From contig NZ_RXLO01000002.1 in assembly GCF_003958645.1 (NCBI RefSeq), positions 496,001-560,000 of the forward strand: a DNA stretch of 64,000 nt, in the 5' to 3' direction. The notes beneath the pieces were generated by a model, which worked only from the letters and a program-made list of their open reading frames with translations, had not been told where the DNA came from and did no database searches. Both the position numbers and the translations under genes were made by a program. The stretch is from Chitinophaga rhizosphaerae (GTDB taxonomy: Bacteria > Bacteroidota > Bacteroidia > Chitinophagales > Chitinophagaceae). Of this stretch, positions 7,747-16,644 are shown piece after piece; the stretch's first letter is position 1; each line of letters starts with the position of its first letter.

Positions 7747-8124
7747 TTGCATCCTTTAACCTTCGAGAGAGCGGCGGAAATCATTCAATCCGGCCTTACC
7801 ATCAATATGGTAGAAGATTTCCTGATTGTAACTGAAATGGATATTACTGATTTGTGCTTTGTCCTGAATATTACCGGCGATGGCTTCCGGGAATGGAGGG
7901 ACGCAAGGATTTTCCCGGTGGAGGCCAGTAATACGATTCTACAGTTGGCCAATATCTATGCGTTCGGATATGATCTATTCGGCCAAAGGAGAACGTTTAA
8001 CGGTTGGATGAAGGAGTGCAATCAATCGCTGGGAGACATCCCTCCATTTTCGCTTCTATGCAACGCCCACGGATTGAAGGAAGTATTGTCCGTATTAAAG
8101 CGGATCGACCACTTTATGCTGTAG
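7747..8124 (+). CDS. Xre/MbcA/ParS-type antitoxin-like protein
   Basis: The C-terminal half (about residues 62-125) follows the ParS/DUF2384 toxin-binding pattern: LANIYAFGYDLFGQRR, then W, then LGDIPPFSLLCNAHGLKEV and a final VLKRIDHF. Such proteins neutralise RES-type NAD-degrading toxins. The first standard start is TTG at 7747, but the reading frame stays open and protein-like upstream through IIEQNQPETLELHALQTFGQ to before 7681, so the true start is probably upstream and uses a rare codon, or an upstream start was lost. No RES toxin is adjacent; a RES-domain gene lies 14 kb away within the same island. Confidence 0.6.
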   Translation: MHPLTFERAAEIIQSGLTINMVEDFLIVTEMDITDLCFVLNITGDGFREWRDARIFPVEASNTILQLANIYAFGYDLFGQRRTFNGWMKECNQSLGDIPPFSLLCNAHGLKEVLSVLKRIDHFML

Positions 8125-8186
8125 CGATTTTCTTTACATCGTATATATACTTTTCCATGGAGGGGGCAGTCTTGCCCCCTCAACTA

Positions 8187-9422
8187 TTATTGAACAGATC
8201 CTGCCAATAGGATTTCTCCTCGTTGCTGCCAAATCTCCCTAATCTTACGCCCCGCTTCTTCAGGAGTGATCCGAATATACCTGTAGAAATCCCGTAGGCT
8301 CTTATGCCCGCTAATCCGCATAATCAATTCAACCGGTGTACCCGCCAAAAACTCATTCGTGCAGAAAGACCGGCGGCAGGTATGGGAAGTCACCCAGCCC
8401 CATTTCGGGCGAACAGTCGCTATATCCCTATTCCCTTTCTTGTGGGTGAACCGTACCGGCTCCACGATCCCCGCCAACTTCGCCACCTCCTTTATCAGCC
8501 GGTTAAACATCACATTACTGAAGACGGGAACGCCCTCCCGGAACCGTTCCAGAAAAATCTCTTCCGCCTGTTTCCGCAGAGGCACCACCACCCAATGATC
8601 CGACTTCTCCTGCTTTTTATGTAACATCCCTTTCCGAATGTCGCTACCCTTCAGGGAGGTGAAATCCGAGAACCGTAGCCCCGTTAGGCACCCCAAAACG
8701 AACAAATCCCGGCAGGGGGCCAGGTCTGGCCGGTCGGTCAAGTCCAGCCCGTAAATGTGCATGATCTCCACCGAGGTGAGATAAATAGCGTCTGCGTTCT
8801 CGTCCAGTATCTTGAAATCCGATAGGTCAATGGGAGGGATAATCTTCCGGCGCATCCGGTCGCGGAGGAACAGGCGGAGGTGTTTCACGGTTTTACCGAT
8901 GGAAGCCAGCCGCAATCCCTTTGTAGGGATTTTCCGGCGGGGCTGGATGTATTCGTATGTCAGGAAGTCTACAAACCCCTCGTAAAAGGAATAGTCAAAG
9001 CTATCAAAGCTGATCGGGGATTCGCGGTAAGTCTCGTAGGCCAGTACATGCTCTTTCATGGTCTTGAATACGTTGATCGTGGCCGGAGACACCTTCCCGG
9101 TCTTGCATTGGATGTAATGCTCGATCTGGAAATAAATATCGAGGTTGATACCCGGGTTGGTTGTCGCTGCCAACTCCGCCGCTTCAAACAGACCGGAAGG
9201 ATCAAAGTCCGGGCGGAAGGTCTGTTTCAGGAATGCGCCTACATTCGGAATCTTCTCTTTCACCGCATAAGAAATAATGTCCTCCACCATCCGCAGCAGG
9301 GAGGCCAGCCGTGCGCCCAGGTCAGCAGCCCCACCATACCGGGCAGGGAGATCAGGCATTACCCGGAGGAATTTACGGTTCCAGAATTTGGGAGGGATGG
9401 CGATTTCCGTATTCAGCAGCAC
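8187..9422 (-). CDS. Tyrosine recombinase (integrase), N-terminally truncated
   Basis: The 411 residues cover the SAM-like core-binding domain and the full catalytic domain: GLRFSDF (Arg I), HTCRRSF (His-x-x-Arg), SGHKS (His) and the nucleophile in FYRYIRI near residue 385. It cuts and rejoins the att sites. The called start is GTG at 9422, but homologous sequence continues in frame as QYCGADNKK up to about 9447, where a TAG is met at once. A second copy at 28 kb shows that about 26 more residues (with VRRDGTGLVFV) belong in front. So this gene lost its start and its first arm-binding strand by a deletion or rearrangement at about 9448, and may be inactive or poorly expressed. Confidence 0.85.
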   Translation of the reverse strand: MLLNTEIAIPPKFWNRKFLRVMPDLPARYGGAADLGARLASLLRMVEDIISYAVKEKIPNVGAFLKQTFRPDFDPSGLFEAAELAATTNPGINLDIYFQIEHYIQCKTGKVSPATINVFKTMKEHVLAYETYRESPISFDSFDYSFYEGFVDFLTYEYIQPRRKIPTKGLRLASIGKTVKHLRLFLRDRMRRKIIPPIDLSDFKILDENADAIYLTSVEIMHIYGLDLTDRPDLAPCRDLFVLGCLTGLRFSDFTSLKGSDIRKGMLHKKQEKSDHWVVVPLRKQAEEIFLERFREGVPVFSNVMFNRLIKEVAKLAGIVEPVRFTHKKGNRDIATVRPKWGWVTSHTCRRSFCTNEFLAGTPVELIMRISGHKSLRDFYRYIRITPEEAGRKIREIWQQRGEILLAGSVQ

Positions 9423-9448
9423 TTTTTTGTTGTCCGCGCCGCAATACT

Positions 9449-10897
9449 GTAACTAATAATGTTTCATTTAATACGGTCGGCTTTATAAATAATGTAAGTG
9501 AAACTGATTATGAAAAGTTTATTAAGTTAAAAAAAGATAACCATTTGCAGTTATCTGAATATACAAACGTTTGGAAAGTTTTACTGTACTTAATAATATC
9601 TCATAGAATAAAGGAACAAGAAAGTGCTAAAGGCTTTTTTAAGTCTTCTGACAAATTCAATGCGATACAGAACGCAATCGACGAATACTATCTTAACGCT
9701 TTTTCTCCAGAAATTGTACATGCATTAAACTTTGTGGAAAAGACAAAATTCTCTGCCGAAGTGCTGCATAAGTATTTCAAATTGTTGGGTGAAAATCTAA
9801 AAGAAGGAAGTTTTACACATTCAAAATTTCAAACTAATCTACTATATATTCAGAATCATTTCGAAAAAGCAATTGCCAGCTTAACTTTAAATTCAAATTA
9901 TACTTTTTTCATAGATGGGATAGATGTTAGACCTGATTCAGTTTCGTACGAGTATTACATAGAGTGTATTAAAGGACTCGCACAGGCTACGTGGTCAGTT
10001 AACAATGAATTTTTTCCATCTATTAAAGGGGAAGGACGATTAAAAGTAGTTCTTCTAATTCGCCCAGATATTTTTGCTAATCTTGGCTTGCAAAATCAAA
10101 ACAATAAGATTAAGGACAACTCTATTCTACTTGATTGGAGAACTAATTACTCCGAATATAGAAATTCAAAACTTTTTATACTCGCAGATAGACTGCTTTT
10201 AGCCCAACAGGACGAAAATAGTAAGGTTGGCGATTGTTGGAATCACTATTTTCCTTATCAACCGTTTATTGCTAACAAGCGAGAGTCGTCCTTTATACAA
10301 TTTCTAAGATATTCTCTCTATCGTCCAAGAGATATAGTCACAATGCTTGACTTTCTTAAGGATATACATGTTAGGAACCAAAAGAATGACCCAAGTACGT
10401 TCTCTCATCATGATTTTGATAATGGAGAGTTTCAAACACGATATTCGGATTACTTACTTGGAGAAATTAAAGATTATCTAGCGTTCTATTTCTCAGAAAC
10501 TGACTATGAATCATTTAGGAAATTTTTTGACTTTTTGAAAGGGAAAAGTACATTTGGTTATATGGATTTTACAAGGGCTTATTGTGAGATGATGGAATAT
10601 TTCGAAAAGACGAATATCAATAAACCTAAATTTTTTGATACTGCAGATACATTTTTACAGTTCCTTTTTGATTTGAATGTAATTTGCTACATTGAAGGCC
10701 AAGGAAGAAATACTTTTATCAGATGGTGCTTTAGAGAGCGCAACTATGCCAATCTATCCCCCAAGGTTAAAACTGGAGTAAAGTATGAAATACATTATGG
10801 CTTATTAAAAGCATTGAATTTCGGCAAAAGAAGTTTTGGGGGTAACAAAAATTCATTTCATGCTGGAGCATCAGTCAATAAATATAGATTCAAATAG
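9449..10897 (+). pseudogene. 5'-truncated P-loop ATPase-like gene (Sll1717-family-like)
   Basis: The open frame begins upstream in antisense integrase sequence, but genuine coding starts at about 9449 with NNVSFNTVGFINNVSETDYE. The remaining roughly 480 residues contain TFFIDGIDVRPDSVSYEYYI (Walker-B-like), VVLLIRPDIFANLGLQNQNN and YRPRDIVTMLDFL, features I associate with the Sll1717/FunZ group of P-loop ATPases. The N-terminal part with the Walker A loop is missing, cut at the same point where the divergent integrase is cut. With no P-loop the product should not hydrolyse ATP. Family name moderate, truncation firm. Confidence 0.7.
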
Positions 10898-11344
10898 ATT
10901 ACAATAAACTTCAGACTAGAAACTCAATCGTAATATTATTAATAAACATATGTTTTAAGTGCTCATGTCCGACATTTTATATTAAGATACTTTGACGTCA
11001 ATCAAGCAAGTGTCAATCAAAACGGAACGACGTGAAAGGTAGAATTGATTGACATTTTACTTTCGCCATCCATAATGATATGCGGTAGTATTTTCTTCAT
11101 TATATTGCTTATTATTGAATTTGTTGGTTTGTGTTTGTCATTGCTTTCCAATGATATGGAAGTACGAACTCATTCAATCAATAGGATTATTCAAATCCTT
11201 CACTGAATAGTATTTCAATCGGCCAATGATATACTGCTAATTGGGATGGGTACATTAGATCGGTTCTAGGTGAAGGTTGTAATTCATCGCGCCATTATTG
11301 GATGTTGGCATAAAAAAAGTTCGAAAAGCGTCCCTCCCAGCCCC
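10898..11344. other. Non-coding stretch before att copy B
   Basis: No convincing gene is present. It contains TGTCAATCAA (11011-11020) exactly complementary to TTGATTGACA (11045-11054), with a further TCAATCAAG just upstream. Close to the repeat comes the conserved right-end flank AGTTCG...CGTCCCTCCCAG that precedes copies B, C, D and E but not copy A. Confidence 0.6.
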
Positions 11345-11423
11345 GCACGATTTAGAAGAGCCCCCGTTAGGCGCGGGTATTTCTGTTTTTTAGTCTAGTA
11401 TTTAATTGAATTCCTTTTTGTTT
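11345..11423 (+). repeat. att-like direct repeat B (diverged)
   Basis: GCACGATTTAGAAGAG is conserved, then CCCCCGTTAGGCGCGGG (stem damaged on one side), then TAGTCTAGTATTTAATTGAA in place of TAGTCGAG...GTCGAG. It marks the junction between the mobilizable element and the RHS unit. The end of the small membrane gene on the minus strand is read from this repeat. Confidence 0.85.
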
Positions 11424-11809
11424 ATCCGCTTGGTATACAGGTGTTTTGTAAGTACAAATTGAACATAAATTCCAAAGATGCACCCAACGGTCCAAATCAT
11501 GCAAAAAATCAATTGTTGATAGTTTTCGTTAATCGAAAAGAGATTAAAGGTGTGGCGTATATTCAGTATCAGAAGCACGAAGTGAATACTACAACAGCCG
11601 AGCAAATAGTAAAAGTTGGAGTAGTACTTTTTTATTCCCAGGAACAACAATATTGTAATCCAACAAATTAAGAAATGGAGCATAAGGCCCATTGATTCTT
11701 TATTATTGAATACAAGTTTTCCATGTGAACCTAGCAATGCAAGAAGAAGAATATCAAGCGAATAAATGAAGACCAATAGTATGTATACTGTGCGAAAGAT
11801 TAACTTCAT
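11402..11809 (-). CDS. Four-helix membrane protein, probable immunity protein of the RHS toxin
   Basis: The 135-residue protein has four hydrophobic segments (about residues 5-28, 42-60, 66-86, 100-122) and a basic tail. It starts 6 bases after the RHS gene on the same strand, the usual position for the cognate immunity gene of a polymorphic toxin, and its base composition is as AT-rich as the toxin tip. A membrane-bound immunity protein would fit a toxin acting on the membrane. Its last residues (KRINKKEFN and the stop) are encoded inside att copy B, so its present C-terminus was shaped by integration. No family recognised. Confidence 0.65.
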   Translation of the reverse strand: MKLIFRTVYILLVFIYSLDILLLALLGSHGKLVFNNKESMGLMLHFLICWITILLFLGIKKYYSNFYYLLGCCSIHFVLLILNIRHTFNLFSINENYQQLIFCMIWTVGCIFGIYVQFVLTKHLYTKRINKKEFN

Positions 11810-11815
11810 AAATAA

Positions 11816-14800
11816 CTATTTGATTGTAAGTTTACCCTTTAATAGGGCACCAAGAAATTGAGATTTTTGTTCTTTGTTCATGCCGGAAATATCGATTCGT
11901 GTTCCACTTCGAATATGGGAGAAATTCCCATTAAGTACTTCAACCACAATCAGTGCAGATTCCGTTATTAATGTGGCATCCCTAAGTGCCTTTTTACCGG
12001 CTGCTCCTTTACCCAAATCTTTATAGATACTGTGATGCTCCATTTTCGTACCATTATGCGGTTTCGAATCCTGCAAAGCGTGTAACCCGATACCAAATGC
12101 CTTCGCCTCTGCACTTCCAATGTTCCATTTGTCGGGAGTGCCGAATTTCGCGGCTTTGAAAATTTGTCCCCAGCCAAATTCCTGACCTCGTCTCGTTGCT
12201 TCTGCAGCGCCAATATTCTCATCATCGGCTTCCATGGAATGTCGTTGGCTTTCGGCAGCAGAGCCGGTGTTTTGTGAATTTTTCGTCACATCATCATCCC
12301 AAAATGGCCCCCTATTCCATCCCAGTTGTTGCATTCCGGGAGACTTAGGCTCAGGTATCCCATAACGCAAGGCTGCCATATCATTTAGGTTCATAAAGAA
12401 AGCACTTGGTCGATCCGCATAATATGATGAATAGTAGGCTTCACGGTCTGCCGCCCCGGCAGAATAACCAAATCGAAGCATTACATCGTAAGTAATTTTA
12501 TAATGGAGTGAGATTATGAAATCGCCATTTACATCTTTTGAAGCAATTGGGTTATTGGCAACATAGTTGTAACCGCTCAAACTGAAATATTTCTCGGTAT
12601 ATCTGTCTATTGTAAAGAATTTGCCAATCTGCTGATCATACATCCTGGCACCATAATCATACCATTCCAAACCAGGCCCGGTAGTAAACTCCTTAGTCTG
12701 TAATTCTTTCCTGTTGTACTTGAAAGCATTTTCCTTTCCAATAGCTTGCTTGTCGCTCAATCCCGCCATGGCCAATCCAAACGGATAATAGTGCGTCTCC
12801 TCCAGCACAGGCGTCCCCGCCAAAGCCACAGTTACATTGTCAAAGAACACGTCCTGTTGCGTCTCGTTGCTGGTGTAGACATACAAGAAGCCCGATTGCT
12901 CCATAACCACATTGTCCGCGCCAAGAGTCTGAAGCTCATCGGGCTGAGCGGCTACTTGCTTTACGCCACTAGAGCCTTCCACTAAGTTAAATTGTTCGTC
13001 GAATAGTACAAAATTCAAATATGCTTTAGGCCTATCCGGATTGGCTGCGTCTTTGGATTCACGGTTCACGAGTCGCTGCCAGCCGTCATTTATGAAATCG
13101 GCGCCAAAAGGCGTTCCGTTCGCATTCTCTTCGGAACCATGCGGTTGGGATGCAGCGTTCCCCGGGTTACCGAAAGCCCGAATCAAAGCAGTTGCCATAT
13201 CGGCTGCCGGTGCGCCAGGCTTTTGGTTTTGCTTGAATGCCTGCGTCTTATAGAATGCTCTCGCGGCCAGACGCACCGTATCCCCGGTCTTTACCTTCAA
13301 TACCAGGCTGGGGCCAATGCGCCGGTCGGGGTCGTTGCCGTTTAGCTTAGCTACCGAAGTGTTTTGGTCTGTCTGCGGGTCGTCCGGGTATCCTACGGGC
13401 TTTTCCGTCCGGGAGGCATCGATGTTGCTGAACAGCGCATTTTCCACGGAAGCCTGTTCCGGTTCCATGCTGGCCATATATAGCTGTTGGGGCGGATTGG
13501 TTTCCGCCAGCACGATCCGGACGTTACCCAAATGATCTTTCATGAAATAGTCAAACGTGAAGCTTCCTCCAGTAATGGGACGGATGCGGCCTTCCTCGTG
13601 TGAAATCAGTTGCAGCACGTTGTTTTCATAAATCGTGGGGCCGAGATAGTCGGTCCGCGTGGTTTTGTTCGGGGTTACCGTCTGATCGAGCACCGTTTTT
13701 GCCAATTTGCGCCCGGTCGCGTCGTAAATAAAGCTGATCGTGCCCTTCCCAGTCATTGTAATAGCCTTTGGCAGGTTTAATAAGTTATACTGTATGGCAG
13801 TAATGTTCTTGTTAGCGTCTTTGGTGAGATTCCCGTTTTTGTCGTAAGCATAGTCGAAAGTCGATGTGGCATTTTGATCGCTGAAATCCCCTAATGTGGT
13901 GGCTGGGTCGTTTGATCCCTCTGCAACTTTATAGAGTTTATTAGTTGCAGAAAGCGCAGTAGAATCATAATAAGTATATGCGAGACTATCGATTCTGACA
14001 TTCGTGGATGTGCCTTTAGCACCCCATTGTTGCATACGAAGTATGTTTCCGTTTGCATCGTAGGCTGTTGTGTAGTTGACGCCATCTCCCATCCAGGAAT
14101 CGTAGTTATGGGCGGTTTCTCCCCAGGTGGTGGCTCCTGTGGATTGGGTAAAGTTGGCTTTCAGAAGTCTGTTGGCGGCATCGTACACATATCCGTAGGC
14201 ATTGGGAGTTGTTGTTTTGGTACCTTTCCAGGTAACACCAGCGATGTTCCCGTTATATTCTTTGTTCGTGAACCCCGCATCGTAATGCAGTTCCTGCCCG
14301 AAATACCGGGTCTCCGTTCCTTTCACATAATTACGATTAATGCCTTTCAGCCAGCCCCGGATGTTATAGGTGTACGTCATGCTCTCGATCACGGTTCCGG
14401 CAACATTCTTAAACTCTTTTTTCTGCAATTGCCCTAACTGATCGTAGGTATTGGTAGCAATATCTCGGGTATGAGCGGCATTGTCGTTGAGCTTTTTGGT
14501 GACTTTCAACACGCGGCCCGCATGATCATAGCTGAAATTCGTCAGTAATCGCGTAACTCCTGCTGCGCCGGCGGCCGGGTTGTTGTAATATTCATAGGTA
14601 CTGAGCAACTTTCCTGAAAAGTCATATAGGTTCGTGGTTACATCTAAGCCCGCATTTATGTTATCACTTAATATCTGCAGCGGACGGTTTTTGGCATCGT
14701 AATATGTGGTGGTAGTAAGATATTGAGCTGTTTCCAGTACCCTGATTTTCGTTCCGGTGACCAGGCCGCGGGTTTGCGTATTGACGGCAATGGTTTCTGG

Positions 14801-16120
14801 CCATGGGTTACTGCCGGCCTGTGGACTGGTATAATAAGCAGATTGCGCTGCCTTGGCACCGGCGTAAGTATAGTTGTCGTAGTACGTATACGTCAACGGG
14901 TCGAGGCTGGCAGGAAGGATGGTATTAGCTCCAGGCGACGTGCTTTGGTCGCCGATCAGTTCGCTGTGCGTGCGGGGGCTGGTATAGATACCGGTCATCG
15001 TCGGCCGGTTGAGATTGTCGTATAACGTGGCCAGCCATTTGCCGCCAACGGCACGCAGGTTTCCGTCTCTTGTGAGAACGAGCCGGTCCCGCTGATCATA
15101 GACCATTTCAACGGAATCCGCGCCCGGTACTTTTTTAAGGACCATTCGGTTACGGACATCGTATTCATACCTGAAACAAAGCGATTTGCTGGCGGCAGCG
15201 CTAAGTACCCAGCCGGCCGCGGCGAGGCCTTCTACCACCTTTGGGGGTAGCACGAAACGGAGGTTGCCCATCAGGTCATATATGTAATAAGTGCAAAGCC
15301 ACCCGGTATGGTTGGCCCCGGGAGTTGCCGCAATTTGTACTTTTTTAAGAATGGTATGGCCTTCCTTATCCACATATGCCACCAGTTGCTTGCCGGCCTC
15401 GTCAGTTGTCACATTTTTGAGCAGTTCACCGGCGGCATAGGCGCCATTGGAGGTAACCACTGAGTAGGGGACATTGCCGGTCATTAAGGTACCCACCTGC
15501 CATTTGCGCACTTCATCCGTAGTTGCGTTTACGAGGTACTGCTGGGAAGTGCCTCTAGCCGATCCCGCCCAGTTATTGCCGGCCGGCATGGATTTCAGTA
15601 CCCGGTTGAGCGGGGAGGATTCGAATTGCGTTTCGGCGTAATAGATTTCTTCTTTGGTATTGTTGGCTGTAGTAAGCTGGCCATCATAGAATACTTTTTG
15701 TTCGGCAAAAGGGGCGAGCTTTAATATACCATCCCCGCTCGTGCTGACGTACGGCAGGTAGTTAAATGGAGTACGGCCATAGGCGTCGTATTCAACGGGT
15801 GTTACGAGATCTTTTTTCGTTACAGGGGAAGCGCCTTTTACGACGGTTTGTAACGGACGTCCCAATCCATCGAAATATGCGGTGGACATAGGAGCGTTTC
15901 CCGCGTCAGTTGCGGCCGTTATGGCGGTAGGGTCTGTCAGCGGTTGATTGGGCGACCAGGTCCGAACGTAGTTCACCTTTGCTCCGGCAGGCATGGCGAT
16001 AGGTACGGCTCGTGCTGTTTTGGTGGCGGGAACACTATTATCCGGTTGTTGGGCAAAGGAAGCGCCGGTATAAGCGAGGGCGGCAAAAATGGATGCGAGT
16101 ACGAGAATTCGTTTCATCAA
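11816..16120 (-). CDS. Secreted DUF6443/RHS-repeat polymorphic toxin
   Basis: A 1434-residue protein with a signal peptide ending ALAYTGASFA, the DUF6443 region (NYVRTWSPNQPLTDPTAI, residues 50-67; AYFDGLGRPLQTVVKG), YD/RHS repeats through the middle, and the RHS core near residues 1115-1200 (HYYPFGLAM, EWYDYGARMYDQQIGKFFTI, NYVANNPI). After the core, residues 1201-1434 form the variable toxin tip, whose DNA is clearly AT-richer. It has QRHS (1292-1295), GLHALQDSKPHNG (1345-1357) and MEHH (1360-1363), a His/Asp set like that of zinc-dependent phospholipase C/nuclease P1-fold enzymes, so the tip may be a metal-dependent hydrolase. RHS shells encapsulate and deliver the tip to neighbouring cells. 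The next gene is the likely immunity. Confidence 0.88.
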   Translation of the reverse strand: MMKRILVLASIFAALAYTGASFAQQPDNSVPATKTARAVPIAMPAGAKVNYVRTWSPNQPLTDPTAITAATDAGNAPMSTAYFDGLGRPLQTVVKGASPVTKKDLVTPVEYDAYGRTPFNYLPYVSTSGDGILKLAPFAEQKVFYDGQLTTANNTKEEIYYAETQFESSPLNRVLKSMPAGNNWAGSARGTSQQYLVNATTDEVRKWQVGTLMTGNVPYSVVTSNGAYAAGELLKNVTTDEAGKQLVAYVDKEGHTILKKVQIAATPGANHTGWLCTYYIYDLMGNLRFVLPPKVVEGLAAAGWVLSAAASKSLCFRYEYDVRNRMVLKKVPGADSVEMVYDQRDRLVLTRDGNLRAVGGKWLATLYDNLNRPTMTGIYTSPRTHSELIGDQSTSPGANTILPASLDPLTYTYYDNYTYAGAKAAQSAYYTSPQAGSNPWPETIAVNTQTRGLVTGTKIRVLETAQYLTTTTYYDAKNRPLQILSDNINAGLDVTTNLYDFSGKLLSTYEYYNNPAAGAAGVTRLLTNFSYDHAGRVLKVTKKLNDNAAHTRDIATNTYDQLGQLQKKEFKNVAGTVIESMTYTYNIRGWLKGINRNYVKGTETRYFGQELHYDAGFTNKEYNGNIAGVTWKGTKTTTPNAYGYVYDAANRLLKANFTQSTGATTWGETAHNYDSWMGDGVNYTTAYDANGNILRMQQWGAKGTSTNVRIDSLAYTYYDSTALSATNKLYKVAEGSNDPATTLGDFSDQNATSTFDYAYDKNGNLTKDANKNITAIQYNLLNLPKAITMTGKGTISFIYDATGRKLAKTVLDQTVTPNKTTRTDYLGPTIYENNVLQLISHEEGRIRPITGGSFTFDYFMKDHLGNVRIVLAETNPPQQLYMASMEPEQASVENALFSNIDASRTEKPVGYPDDPQTDQNTSVAKLNGNDPDRRIGPSLVLKVKTGDTVRLAARAFYKTQAFKQNQKPGAPAADMATALIRAFGNPGNAASQPHGSEENANGTPFGADFINDGWQRLVNRESKDAANPDRPKAYLNFVLFDEQFNLVEGSSGVKQVAAQPDELQTLGADNVVMEQSGFLYVYTSNETQQDVFFDNVTVALAGTPVLEETHYYPFGLAMAGLSDKQAIGKENAFKYNRKELQTKEFTTGPGLEWYDYGARMYDQQIGKFFTIDRYTEKYFSLSGYNYVANNPIASKDVNGDFIISLHYKITYDVMLRFGYSAGAADREAYYSSYYADRPSAFFMNLNDMAALRYGIPEPKSPGMQQLGWNRGPFWDDDVTKNSQNTGSAAESQRHSMEADDENIGAAEATRRGQEFGWGQIFKAAKFGTPDKWNIGSAEAKAFGIGLHALQDSKPHNGTKMEHHSIYKDLGKGAAGKKALRDATLITESALIVVEVLNGNFSHIRSGTRIDISGMNKEQKSQFLGALLKGKLTIK

Positions 16121-16644
16121 AATGCGGTTAGGGTATTAATTTTGAACAGGATTACAGTCAGCAGGAAAGGGGGCAAAACTTGAGGCGGTTCACTGCAAAC
16201 GGGGTAATCGATTAAACTGCGATTCTAATTTCCATATTAAAATAAGTAATTTCTTAACACTGGCAAACAACCATTTGCGTTACTTTGAAATTAACATGAA
16301 TTTAACAAAATAGGGGTTTAGAACTTACACCCATATCGTTACTTTCACGTAAACCCCTACCTTATGAATAGAAGGAATTTTCTTCATATGTTGTTGCCCA
16401 CTCCTGTTTGTAACCAGTGCTACTGCTGCATTTTCGCGAGATTTGGCTCCAATTATTCAAGAGTTGTAATTAATGAAATCACCCTCTCCAACAGGAATGA
16501 ACTTCATATAGCTGTCACTACTACTGAACTTTCCTCAGGGGCTTAGAATGTAATATTTACGCTACTTCCTCAATGAGTTGACTGAAATTTCCCAAAAAGA
16601 AACTTACCTCGTCACGTTCGTAGCACCAGCCCTAAAAATGAACA
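16121..16644. other. Divergent intergenic region between two RHS genes
   Basis: This 524-bp AT-rich stretch must hold the promoters of both divergent RHS genes. A 60-codon open frame at 16364 is Cys-rich but has no protein-like pattern. Neither side shows a perfect TAnnTTTG box. Confidence 0.5.

Noticed and set aside
9311..9448. N-terminal 46 residues of the ATPase-like frame
   Set aside because: This is antisense integrase sequence fused by the breakpoint and not part of the ATPase family.
16364..16546. 60-codon open frame in the gap between the two RHS genes
   Set aside because: Cys-rich with no protein-like pattern, no promoter or family, and it overlaps the region that must hold the promoters.
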